Below are positions 16,489-24,506 of a stretch of DNA of 64,000 nt, piece after piece. Positions within the stretch are counted from its first letter, which is position 1, and each line of letters opens with the position of its first letter. The DNA is from JBFAPK01 sp040676675. GTDB lineage: Bacteria > Actinomycetota > Actinomycetes > Mycobacteriales > Micromonosporaceae. A program made the position numbers and the translations under genes. Under the pieces are notes generated by a model. The model did not search any database, was not told where the DNA came from, and worked only from the letters and a program-made list of their open reading frames with translations. The stretch lies in the NCBI RefSeq assembly GCF_040676675.1, contig NZ_JBFAPK010000011.1, positions 124,001-188,000 on the forward strand, written 5' to 3'.

Positions 16489-18042
16489 ATGACGCACGAT
16501 TACCTGATCATCGGCGCCGGGCCCGCGGGGCTGCAACTCGCCGCCCTGCTCGAACGCGACGGTCGTGACTACGTCGTACTGGAGGCCGGGGCCGCACCGG
16601 GGACGTTCTTCACCACGTACCCGCGACACCGCACGCTGATCTCCATAAACAAGGTCTACACCGGCTCGGACGATCCCGAGTTCAACCTCCGGATGGACTG
16701 GAACTCGCTGCTCGGCGACGAGACCACCCCGCTGTTCACCAGCTACAGCCGGCGCTACTTCCCGGCCGCCGACGACCTGGTGCGCTACCTGGCCGACTTC
16801 GCCGCCGCGACCGGGGTACGCGTGGCCTACGGGACCCGGGTGGTCCGGGTCAGCCGCGACGGCGACGGGTTCCGCGTTCTCGACGCCGACGGCCGCGGCT
16901 GGCGGGGCCGCCGGCTGGTGGTCGCGACCGGTGTCTCGCGGCTGCACGTACCGGCGATCGAGGGAATCGAGACCGCCGAGCGGTACGACACGGTCAGCGT
17001 CGACCCGCGCGACTTCGTCAACCAGCGGGTCATGATCATCGGCAAGGGCAACTCCGGGTTCGAGACGGCCGACGCGCTGGTGGAGACCGCCGCCGTCGTG
17101 CACGTGGCCGGGCCGCACTCGGTCCGGTTCGCCTGGCAGTCGCACTACGTCGGGCACCTGCGGGCCGTGAACAACAACTTCCTCGACACGTACCAGTTGA
17201 AGTCGCAGAACGCGGTGCTCGACGGCACGGTCGAGAGCATCCACCGCCGCCCCGAGGGCGGCTACCTCGTCCGGTTCCGGTACGCCCGCACGGTCGAGGC
17301 GATCCGGGAGATCGAGTACGACCGGGTGATCGCCTGTACCGGCTTCCGCTTCGACGCGGGCATCTTCGACGACAGCTGCCGGCCCCGGCTGGTCATCGAC
17401 GACCGCTTCCCCGAGCAGACGCCGGCCTACGAGTCGACCTCCGTGCCCGGCCTGTACTTCGCCGGCACGCTCACCCAGCAGCGCGACTTCAAGCGCTCCA
17501 CCAGCGGATTCATCCACGGCTTCCGGTACGGCACGCGGGCACTGCACCGCATCCTCGGCGCCCGCTACCACGACGTGGCGTGGCCGGCCACCCGGCTGGA
17601 GGCGACCCCCGAGGCGGTCACCGACGCGATCATCGCCCGGGTCAACCGCTCGTCCGCGCTCTGGCAGCAGTTCGGCGTGCTCGCCGACGTCGTGACGGTA
17701 CGCGGGGAGGCCGCGTACCACCACGAGGAGGTGCCGGTGGCGTACCTCGCCGACGGCGGGCTCGGCGGCGACCCCGCCTTCGCGGTCACGCTGGAGTACG
17801 GGGCGGACCACGACACCGTGGACCCGTTCGACGTCTCCGTACCCCGCCCCGCGGAGAACGACGCGGAGGCCGCGCACCGCGCCACGTACCTGCACCCGGT
17901 CGTCCGGTACCACCGCGACGGGGCGGTGGTCGCGGTGCACCACCTGGCGGAGAACCTGGAGAACCAGTGGAACCTGGTCGGCGTCCACCAGCAGCCACTG
18001 GCCGTCTTCGTCAAGGAATGCCTGGCCGATGGCGCCCGCTGA
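16489..18042 (+). CDS. FAD/NAD(P)-dependent flavin monooxygenase, copy 2
   Basis: The 517-aa protein is the paralogue of copy 1, with DYLIIGAGPAGLQLAALLER at the N-terminus, IIGKGNSGFETAD as second nucleotide site and CTGFRFDAGIFDD. The two copies share most motifs along their full length, which suggests an old duplication with divergence rather than recent copying. It is transcribed away from the ammonia-lyase and overlaps the CoA ligase gene by 14 bases, so the two are translated together. Twin monooxygenases could act in sequence or as a heterodimer. The substrate is unknown. Confidence 0.85.
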   Translation: MTHDYLIIGAGPAGLQLAALLERDGRDYVVLEAGAAPGTFFTTYPRHRTLISINKVYTGSDDPEFNLRMDWNSLLGDETTPLFTSYSRRYFPAADDLVRYLADFAAATGVRVAYGTRVVRVSRDGDGFRVLDADGRGWRGRRLVVATGVSRLHVPAIEGIETAERYDTVSVDPRDFVNQRVMIIGKGNSGFETADALVETAAVVHVAGPHSVRFAWQSHYVGHLRAVNNNFLDTYQLKSQNAVLDGTVESIHRRPEGGYLVRFRYARTVEAIREIEYDRVIACTGFRFDAGIFDDSCRPRLVIDDRFPEQTPAYESTSVPGLYFAGTLTQQRDFKRSTSGFIHGFRYGTRALHRILGARYHDVAWPATRLEATPEAVTDAIIARVNRSSALWQQFGVLADVVTVRGEAAYHHEEVPVAYLADGGLGGDPAFAVTLEYGADHDTVDPFDVSVPRPAENDAEAAHRATYLHPVVRYHRDGAVVAVHHLAENLENQWNLVGVHQQPLAVFVKECLADGAR

Positions 18043-19690
18043 ACCGGGCTACCCGCGGGCCGTACTCGACCTGCTCGCCGCCGGCCGGGACCGCCCGGTC
18101 TTCGAGCACGGCCCGCGTACCGTCACCGCCGACGAGATGGCCGAGCTGATCGCCCGGATCGGCACCGGCCTGCGGGACGCGGGGATCGGGCCGGGTGACG
18201 GGGTCGCCATGGCCCTCGGCGTCTCGCCGGAGGCGTTCGCCGCCATCGTCGCGGCGCAGGTGGTGGGCGCCCGGGTGGCCGGGGTACGCCCCGGGCTGAC
18301 CGGCGGCCAGCTGCGGCACCTGCTCGGCCAGGAGATCGCCGCGGCGGTCGTCGACCCGTCGACCGCGACCCCGGCGCTGCGGTCGGCCGCCGCCGGGCTC
18401 CCGCTGCTGGCGGTCGGCCCGGTCGACGGGCTCGCCGACCTCACCGCCGCCCGGCCCGACCCGGTTCCGCCGGTGCCCGCCGGACGACCGGACGACGTCG
18501 CCCGGGTCATCTACACCAGCGGCAGCACCGGCAACCCGAAGGGCTGCGTCCAGACGTACGCCGCGCTCGGTGCCGCCTGGGCGCCCCACCCGGACCGGTG
18601 GCCCCCGGCCGTCCGCGCCCTCGCCGCCAACCTCGACCGCTACCTGGTCTTCGGCTCGCTCAGCAGCCAGGTGATGCTGGAGTACGGCATCCTCACCCTG
18701 GCCGCCGGCGGCACCCTGGTCGTCGCCGAGCCGCCCCGGGAGCCGGAGCCCTTCTTCCCCGCCGCGATCGTCCGGCACCGGGCCACCGCCAGCGTGATCA
18801 CCGTGCCCCGGCTGTCGAAGCTGGTGGCGATCCAGCGCACCAACCCGGTCGACCTGGGCACGCTGCGCGCCCTGCTGGTCTCGGGCTCCCCACTCGACCC
18901 GACCCGGCTCGCCGAGGCGATCTCCGTGCTCGGACCGGTCGTCTACCACGGCTACGGCCAGACCGAGACCGGCATGATCTCGATGATGACCCCGGCGGAG
19001 CTGACCGCCGCCCCGCGCGTCTCCTCGTTGGCGGCCCCCGCCCCGGCGGACCCGGCCGTCCTCACCCCGGCGGACCGGGGCCTCCCCGCCTCGGCCGACC
19101 GGGCCGTCCTCACCCCGGCGGACCGGGTGCCGGACGTCCTCGCCTCGGTCGGCCGGCCACCGGACGCCGTCGAGGTGCAGATCCGCGACGCCGAGGGCCG
19201 ACCGGTGGCAACCGGCGTCGAGGGGGAACTCTTCGTGCGCACCCCGGCCCAGGCGAGCGGCTACTGGGGCGACCCGACGGAGACCGCCGAGGTCTTCGTC
19301 GACGGCTGGGTACGCACCCGCGACCTCGCCCGGCTGGACGCGGACGGGTACCTCTACCTGCTGGGGCGTACCCGGGATGTGGTCATCGTGAACGCCAACC
19401 TCGTGTACGCCGGACCGATCGAACGCGTCCTGGCCGCCCACCCGGACGTGGCCGAGGCGTACGTGGTGGCCGTCCCGGACGAGGAGACCGGCGAGGCGGC
19501 ACACGCCTTCGTCGTACCCGCTCCGGGCCGGCGGCCGGACCCGGACGCGCTGCGGCGGCTGGTACGGGAGCGCCTCGGCGAGGCGAGCGTCCCCCGCGAC
19601 GTCGCCGTCGTCGCCGAGGTGCCCGTCTCCCCCGCCGGCAAGCCCGACAAGCGCCGCCTGCCAACCGATACGCTCCCCGCCCGGCCGTGA
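18029..19690 (+). CDS. AMP-forming acyl-CoA ligase
   Basis: The 553-aa ANL-family enzyme shows the P-loop VIYTSGSTGNPKG, the A5 motif HGYGQTETGM, A7/A8 motifs (DGWVRTRDLARLDADGYLYLLGRTRD) and the terminal Lys motif KPDKRRLP. It adenylates a carboxylic acid and forms the CoA thioester. With a TAL-like ammonia-lyase next door, a cinnamic or coumaric acid is a plausible substrate (inference). Between A5 and A6 it carries an unusual Pro/Ala/Asp-rich insertion of ~40 residues built from repeats; this lies in a surface loop. It starts inside the end of monooxygenase 2. Confidence 0.87.
   Translation: MAPAEPGYPRAVLDLLAAGRDRPVFEHGPRTVTADEMAELIARIGTGLRDAGIGPGDGVAMALGVSPEAFAAIVAAQVVGARVAGVRPGLTGGQLRHLLGQEIAAAVVDPSTATPALRSAAAGLPLLAVGPVDGLADLTAARPDPVPPVPAGRPDDVARVIYTSGSTGNPKGCVQTYAALGAAWAPHPDRWPPAVRALAANLDRYLVFGSLSSQVMLEYGILTLAAGGTLVVAEPPREPEPFFPAAIVRHRATASVITVPRLSKLVAIQRTNPVDLGTLRALLVSGSPLDPTRLAEAISVLGPVVYHGYGQTETGMISMMTPAELTAAPRVSSLAAPAPADPAVLTPADRGLPASADRAVLTPADRVPDVLASVGRPPDAVEVQIRDAEGRPVATGVEGELFVRTPAQASGYWGDPTETAEVFVDGWVRTRDLARLDADGYLYLLGRTRDVVIVNANLVYAGPIERVLAAHPDVAEAYVVAVPDEETGEAAHAFVVPAPGRRPDPDALRRLVRERLGEASVPRDVAVVAEVPVSPAGKPDKRRLPTDTLPARP
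19054..19127. repeat. In-frame direct repeat inside the CoA ligase gene
   Basis: A 26-bp sequence beginning GGCCGTCCTCACCCCGGCGG occurs perfectly at 19054-19079 and 19102-19127. The period of 48 bases keeps the reading frame and adds 16 residues. Confidence 0.85.
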
Positions 19691-19844
19691 CCCGCGCGGG
19701 CCGCCCACCGGGGCCACCGGGCCGGGCCAGCCGGGCCGGGTGGACGCGGGCCAGCCCTCGGAGTGCGCCGCCTTTCCGCCCGAATCCGGATCACCGCGCT
19801 CCCGGTGCCGGTACCGTGCGGAACAACGGGGCGAGAGGAAGCGG

Positions 19845-20609
19845 ATGGGCACGCTCGACGACAAGGTGGTGATCATCACCGGCACCGGCGGCGGCATGGG
19901 CCGCACCGCCGCGCTGGTCTTCGCGCGGGAGGGCGCGAAGGTTGTCGGCTGCGACATCCAGGCCGCCGGCAACGACGAGACGGCCGAACTCGTACGCCGC
20001 GGCGGCGGCGAGATGACCGCCATCGCACCGGTCGACCTTACCGACCCCGAGCAGGCCCGGCGGTTCGTCGAGGAGGCCGCGGGCGCCTACGGCGGGCTCG
20101 ACGTGGTCTACAACAACGCCGCCTCGCTGCGCTTCGGCCCGATGCCCGACTACTCCGTCGAGGATTGGCGGGCGACCATCGCCGGCGAACTCGACATCCC
20201 CTTCTTCGTCTCGAAGTTCGCGTGGCCGCACCTGGTCCGGCGCGGCGGCGGCGTCATCATCAACGTCGCCTCCATGGCCGGGATGATCGCCGGCGAGGTT
20301 CCCCCGATGGTCGGGCACTGTGCGGCGAACGCCGCCATCATCGGCATGACCCGGCAACTCGCGCTCGAAGGCGCGCCGGCCGGGATCCGGGTGCTGGCCA
20401 TCAGCCCCGGTCCGGTCCTGACCCCGGCCAGCGACCGCGACCTCGGGGACAACCAGGCCGCCCGGGACGCGATCACCCGCAAGACCCTGCTCAAGCGCTT
20501 CGCCCAGCCCGAGGAGGTCGTCGAGCTGGGCGCCTTCCTTGCCTCCGACCGGGCGGCGTACCTGACCGGTGCCAACATCCCGGTCGAGGGCGGCGCCACC
20601 GCCTGGTAG
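19845..20609 (+). CDS. Short-chain dehydrogenase/reductase-like protein lacking the catalytic Tyr and Lys
   Basis: The 254-aa protein has the NAD(P) motif TGTGGGMGR (13-20), a CDIQ acidic end to strand 2, NNAAS in place of NNAG, and Ser143 in VASMAG. Where classical SDRs have YxxxK, it reads HCAAN (His158, Asn162), so both proton-relay residues are replaced. It may be a structural or alternative-chemistry SDR, or act as dehydratase or isomerase. I chose the ATG at 19845 because AGAGGAAG precedes it. It follows the ligase by 154 bases on the same strand. Confidence 0.85.
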   Translation: MGTLDDKVVIITGTGGGMGRTAALVFAREGAKVVGCDIQAAGNDETAELVRRGGGEMTAIAPVDLTDPEQARRFVEEAAGAYGGLDVVYNNAASLRFGPMPDYSVEDWRATIAGELDIPFFVSKFAWPHLVRRGGGVIINVASMAGMIAGEVPPMVGHCAANAAIIGMTRQLALEGAPAGIRVLAISPGPVLTPASDRDLGDNQAARDAITRKTLLKRFAQPEEVVELGAFLASDRAAYLTGANIPVEGGATAW

Positions 20610-20662
20610 CCCGCCACCGTCCGGAACCGGGCCACCGGCTGGTAGTCCGCCGCCGTACGGAA
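20595..20662. repeat. Duplicated SDR gene end
   Basis: Positions 20595-20626 and 20631-20662 match at 28 of 32 bases. The first copy includes the last SDR codons and TAG; the second lies in the spacer. A further short copy of GCCGCCGTACGG follows. Confidence 0.75.
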
Positions 20663-20759
20663 GCTTGCCGCCGTACGGCAGCGCGAGCGGGCCGCCCGCC
20701 GACGAGCGGGGCCAGCCGCCACATCGGTCGGTGCCTGCACGGCGCACTACACTCGCCGG

Positions 20760-21467
20760 GTGACCTCACCCGGATACCCGGCGTCGACCCCCCAACCGCC
20801 GGTGGTACGCCCACTTTGGTCGCTCGCCGGCCCGGCGCTCGGCGCACTGCTCGCCGCCGGGCTGCTCACCGCCCCCATCGGGACGCTGGGCGGAACGATC
20901 CAGCGCAGCCTGCACCTCTCCGCCGGGGGCATGGCGGCGACGCTGGTCGCGCCGTACGTGGTGGCGACGGCGGCTCTGGTCGTGCCCGGCCACCTGCTCG
21001 GCCGGCGGTGGCCCACCGCGACCGCGGCCCCGGCACTGGTGCTCGTACTCCTCGGGAGCCTGGTGAGCGCGTTCGCGCCGGGTGCGGCGGTGCTGGCGGT
21101 CGGGCAGGTGCTCGCCGGGCTCGGCGCCGGGACCGTGCTCGGCGTCGCCTTCGCCATCTCCGGTCAACTGGGTCGCTGGCGTAGCCGGGCGCGGCTGGTG
21201 CTCGGCATCGCGCTCGGCGTCGCCCTCCTGATCGGACCCGTCATCAGCAGCGTGCTGACCCGGGCGCTGGACTGGCGGATCGCGTTCATGGTCGACGTGC
21301 CGGTGGCCGCGCTCGCGCTGGCCGCCACCGCGGCGAGCGGCATCGCCCTGATGGTCCTGGGCGGGTCCCGGTCGAACCCGCCGGCCGCCGCCCCCGCGAC
21401 CGCGCCGCAGCCCGGCGACCCGACGCAGCCCGGCGACCCGACGCAGCCCGGCGACCCGACCCGCTGA
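20760..21467 (+). CDS. Half-size MFS-like membrane protein with repeat tail
   Basis: The 235-aa protein has about six hydrophobic helices. The arrangement resembles the N-terminal half of a major facilitator transporter, including GHLLGRRWPT in the loop between helices 2 and 3. After the sixth helix it ends in a Pro-rich tail with three PGDPTQ-type repeats instead of a second half. It may dimerise, or may be a decayed transporter. The GTG start has TACACT six bases upstream, which fits a leaderless transcript. It ends the rightward arm of the ammonia-lyase cluster. Confidence 0.7.
   Translation: MTSPGYPASTPQPPVVRPLWSLAGPALGALLAAGLLTAPIGTLGGTIQRSLHLSAGGMAATLVAPYVVATAALVVPGHLLGRRWPTATAAPALVLVLLGSLVSAFAPGAAVLAVGQVLAGLGAGTVLGVAFAISGQLGRWRSRARLVLGIALGVALLIGPVISSVLTRALDWRIAFMVDVPVAALALAATAASGIALMVLGGSRSNPPAAAPATAPQPGDPTQPGDPTQPGDPTR
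21411..21464. repeat. 18-bp coding tandem repeat, 3 copies
   Basis: CCCGGCGACCCGACGCAG is repeated three times and encodes the PGDPTQ tail of the membrane protein. Confidence 0.9.
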
Positions 21468-21476
21468 CGCCCCCGA

Positions 21477-21502
21477 CCCGACCGCCGAGGCGGACGGTCG
21501 GG
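21477..21502. terminator. Hairpin between convergent genes
   Basis: CCCGACCGCC pairs with GGACGGTCGGG around a GAG-rich loop, with one imperfect position. It can end both the MFS-like gene and the opposing membrane protein gene. There is no T-tract. Confidence 0.5.
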
Positions 21503-21557
21503 CCGGCACCGTCCACACCGGCGTCCGGGAGCCGTGGGTCACCGCCGGGCTGCCTCC

Positions 21558-22286
21558 TCACAGGTGGGCGACGACTCCCCGCACCACCACGTAGGTGACC
21601 AGGATGCCGGGACTCGCCGCCACGGCGACGACGAGCAGCAGGATCGCGCCGGCGTCCGACCAGCGCCAGTGCCGCCAACCGGCCTCGGCGACGATGCGGA
21701 CGAGCGTGGCCACCGCCACCAGCACGACCAGCACGCCGAGCAGCCAGCAGCCCAGGACCGTCCAGCCCTGCCGGCTTCCGGGCCACGCCTCCTGGCCCAC
21801 GAGAACGATCCCGGTCAGCAGCCCGCTGGTCAGCGCCAGGGCGGCCGGTTGCCACGTCGGCCGCCACCGGACCGGTCGTACCGGTGGCGCGGGCGGTCGT
21901 GCGGGCCGCGCGTACCCGGGCAGCGATGCCGCCCGGGGCGGCGCGGACGGGATCGGCGGCGACGGTGCCGGGCCGGGCGGCGCGGACGCGGCGGTCCCGG
22001 CGGGTCGGGTCGAATCCTCGGCGGGACCGGTCGGGCCCTCGGCAGGCCACATTGGAGTGTCGGCGGGACGGGCCGGACTCTCGGCGGGACGGATCGCGGA
22101 ATCGGCCGAACCGGCCGGGGGTGCCGCCGGGGGTGTTTCACCGGCCCGGGGCGGCGCCGAACGTCCGGCGTCCGCCTCCCGCCGGGAACGCCGGGCCTGG
22201 GCGACGGTGGCGATGGTCCCCACGACGCCGGCCACGGTGCTGACGGCGGCGAGCACGAGGTTCAGCAGCGCGGTCGGGTCTGTCAC
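21558..22286 (-). CDS. Membrane protein with long Pro/Ala-rich cytoplasmic linker
   Basis: I start this 242-aa protein at the GTG at 22286 (VTDPTALLNLVLAAVS). The longer upstream frame runs through the neighbouring repeat and gene. One helix near residues 5-25 is followed by about 120 residues rich in Pro, Ala, Ser and Arg, with SARPAD-like near-repeats. Three more hydrophobic helices lie near the C-terminus. No family is recognised. Confidence 0.6.
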   Translation of the reverse strand: MTDPTALLNLVLAAVSTVAGVVGTIATVAQARRSRREADAGRSAPPRAGETPPAAPPAGSADSAIRPAESPARPADTPMWPAEGPTGPAEDSTRPAGTAASAPPGPAPSPPIPSAPPRAASLPGYARPARPPAPPVRPVRWRPTWQPAALALTSGLLTGIVLVGQEAWPGSRQGWTVLGCWLLGVLVVLVAVATLVRIVAEAGWRHWRWSDAGAILLLVVAVAASPGILVTYVVVRGVVAHL

Positions 22287-22353
22287 GCCCCCATCCTGGC
22301 AAAGGAATTCGACCGCTGTCGTTCGACCTTTCCGCCCGACGCAACGGCGTTCG

Positions 22354-22399
22354 CTAGTGCCCTGACCAGAAACGTTGACCGTGTCGGCCATGGCACTAG
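22354..22399. repeat. Solo copy of the CTAG-flanked terminal repeat
   Basis: The sequence runs from CTAGTGCC to GGCACTAG (perfect 8-bp inverted ends). Its first 34 bases match the right end of the element at 23098-23292: after CTAG, 28 of 30 bases agree in inverted orientation. Confidence 0.75.
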
Positions 22400-22408
22400 G
22401 CTCCACTG

Positions 22409-23101
22409 ATGCGTCCGGAAGCCGTTCTCGAACAGACCAACTGGCGGGCACTGGCACACAGCCACGGGCCAGCCTGGCCGGAGACGCCGCGACTCCTGGC
22501 GGGGCTACTGACCGGTGACCGTGACGACGCGCGGCGGGCTCTCTCCCACCTGTGGGAGGAGTTGTTTCACCAGGGCACCTTCTACGAGGCGACACCCGCG
22601 GCGGCCCGGTTCGTCGCCGTGGCGCTGGCCGACCCGCGGGTCCGGGCCCAGCCCGGCCCCACCCGCGAATATGGTGACGGACCGCTGCGGGCCGCACTGC
22701 TGCTCTGGCTGTCCCAGCTCGGCTACGCGATGGGTGTCCAGTGGCGGGAGTGGTTCGGCGATGACGCCGCCGGAGGCGAGAACATCGGCGGTCCGCTCCG
22801 CCCGATGCGGCCGCGACTCTACGCCGTGGTCACCGCCTGCCTCGACGACCCCGACGAGAACGTGCGCGACGCCGCCCTCATCGCCGCTGTGAACCTGGCC
22901 TCCGCACCCGAACTCACCCCGCACCGCGCTGCCCTGTCCGCCCGCGTCAGAGCCGCTATCGCCGCCGACCCGCACTGGCGTCACACCGAAACCGCAGTGC
23001 TCAACCTGCGTTATTGGGGTGAGCACGACCTTCGTTGGACGGAGCCCGCGATGCCGGCCTACGAGCCGCGGCAGGGCATCTACGATGACGCCCCTTTCTA
23101 G
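22409..23101 (+). CDS. HEAT-repeat-like protein
   Basis: The 230-aa soluble protein is mostly helical. PRLYAVVTACLDDPDENVRDAALIAAVNLA resembles a HEAT repeat near residues 140-165. No catalytic motif is visible; such proteins are usually scaffolds. The gene lies neatly between copies of a terminal repeat: it starts 10 bases after the solo copy and its TAG stop is part of the CTAG that opens the next element. It may be cargo moved with these repeats, or the element may have inserted exactly at its 3' end and supplied its stop. Confidence 0.65.
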   Translation: MRPEAVLEQTNWRALAHSHGPAWPETPRLLAGLLTGDRDDARRALSHLWEELFHQGTFYEATPAAARFVAVALADPRVRAQPGPTREYGDGPLRAALLLWLSQLGYAMGVQWREWFGDDAAGGENIGGPLRPMRPRLYAVVTACLDDPDENVRDAALIAAVNLASAPELTPHRAALSARVRAAIAADPHWRHTETAVLNLRYWGEHDLRWTEPAMPAYEPRQGIYDDAPF

Positions 23102-23292
23102 TGCTCTGACCAGAAACGTACACGGCGTTGGATGACACGCCGCTCGACCCGCGGGGCTCGCCTCCGCTGGTGGGAACACCGTGCAACGCCGCGAACGCGC
23201 CCGGATCCGCTCCGAACGCCAGCACCGATGGGGTCAGACCGCACGGGCAGCGGCCTGACCAACACCGTCAACGTTTCTGGTCAGGGCACTAG
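23098..23292. mobile_element. ~195-bp MITE-like element with ~30-bp terminal inverted repeats
   Basis: The left end after CTAG begins TGCTCTGACCAGAAACGT. The right end read in reverse begins TGCCCTGACCAGAAACGT. The two agree at 26 of 30 bases. CTAG is present on both sides, like the CTAR target duplications of IS5-group insertion sequences. The interior encodes no protein I recognise, so it would need a transposase in trans. Confidence 0.7.
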
Positions 23293-23295
23293 GGC

Positions 23296-24363
23296 TCAGC
23301 GGGTCGGCGGTACCGGCAGCGTCACGCCCCGGGCCGCGGCCTCGTGGGCCAGCTCGATCAGCGCCACCACCTCGACCGCGTCGGCCGGGTCGACCGGCAT
23401 CGGGCCGCCGCCGGTCAGCGCCGCCGCGACCCGCGCGTAGAACTCCTGGTAGCGCCCGTTCTCGGTGGGCACCGTGGGCGCTTCGCCGTCGGCGCCCAAC
23501 CGGCCGTACGCCGACGGGTCGACCCGGCTCCAGGACGGGTCGTCCGGCCGGTGGCCGGCGCGCAGCAGCGCCTCCTGGACGTCCAGTTCGTCGACGACGT
23601 ACGCGGCCCGGTCGCCGAGCACCCGCAGCCGCGGGCCGGTCTGCGCGGCCACCGCGCTCATCCAGAGGTGCGAGCGGACCCCGCCGGTGTGGGTCAACGC
23701 GACGAAGGCGTCGTCGTCCACCTCGACCCCGGGCCGCCGCCGGTCCACCTCGGCGTAGACCCGCTCGGCCGGCCCGAACAGGCGGAGCGCCTGGTCGATC
23801 AGGTGCGCGCCGAGGTCGAACAGCGCACCGCCCGCCTCGCCGACGGCGCCGGACTCCCGCCAGCCCGGCTTGATCGCCGGTCGCCACCGCTCGAACCGGG
23901 ACTCGAAGCGGTGGACCCGGCCCAGGCGCCCCTCTTCGACCAGCCGCCGTACGGTCAGGAAGTCGCCGTCCCAGCGGCGGTTCTGGAACACCGTGAGCGG
24001 TACCCCCGCCGCGGCGGCCTCCCCGACCAGCGCCCGCCCCTCGGCCGAGGTGGGCGCGAGCGGCTTGTCCACCACCACGGGCAGGCCGGCGCGGATCGCC
24101 GCCCGGGCCAGCGGCACGTGCTGCCGGTTCGGGGTGGCGACCACGACCAGGTCCACCGTCTCCGCGGCCCGCCACAGCTCGTCGGCGTCGGCGAGGAGCC
24201 GGGCGTCCGGGTGGTCGGCCCGCACCTGCTCGCGCCGACCCGGGTCGCGGGTCACCACGGCGTCCAGCCGCAGCCCCGGCGTCGCGGCGATCAGCGGGGC
24301 GTGGAACACCCGCCCGGCCAGCCCGTACCCCAGGAGCCCCACCCGCAGCGGCGCCCGCGTCAT
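23296..24363 (-). CDS. Gfo/Idh/MocA family oxidoreductase
   Basis: The 355-aa protein has the N-terminal NAD(P) motif LRVGLLGYGLAGRVFHAPL and the family Lys motif VVVDKPLAPT. A GGALFDLGAHLIDQAL segment marks the C-terminal domain with its catalytic-site His. Enzymes of this family oxidise or reduce sugars, inositols or amino-sugars. The ORF has no close operon partner; the LLM flavoprotein gene starts divergently 143 bases away. Its stop lies a few bases from the MITE-like element. The specific substrate cannot be predicted. Confidence 0.88.
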   Translation of the reverse strand: MTRAPLRVGLLGYGLAGRVFHAPLIAATPGLRLDAVVTRDPGRREQVRADHPDARLLADADELWRAAETVDLVVVATPNRQHVPLARAAIRAGLPVVVDKPLAPTSAEGRALVGEAAAAGVPLTVFQNRRWDGDFLTVRRLVEEGRLGRVHRFESRFERWRPAIKPGWRESGAVGEAGGALFDLGAHLIDQALRLFGPAERVYAEVDRRRPGVEVDDDAFVALTHTGGVRSHLWMSAVAAQTGPRLRVLGDRAAYVVDELDVQEALLRAGHRPDDPSWSRVDPSAYGRLGADGEAPTVPTENGRYQEFYARVAAALTGGGPMPVDPADAVEVVALIELAHEAAARGVTLPVPPTR

Positions 24364-24506
24364 GTCGTTCCCCCTCTTCCCCGGTGCGTCCCCGAATCTA
24401 CCGAGCGCGCCCGGCGGCGGCGCGGAGGTTCCCCCGGTGAGCGCTCTGCCTGTTTTCCGATCGGTTAAGGGGACTATGGTTACGCCGTCGCCGTCGCCGT
24501 CCGACC

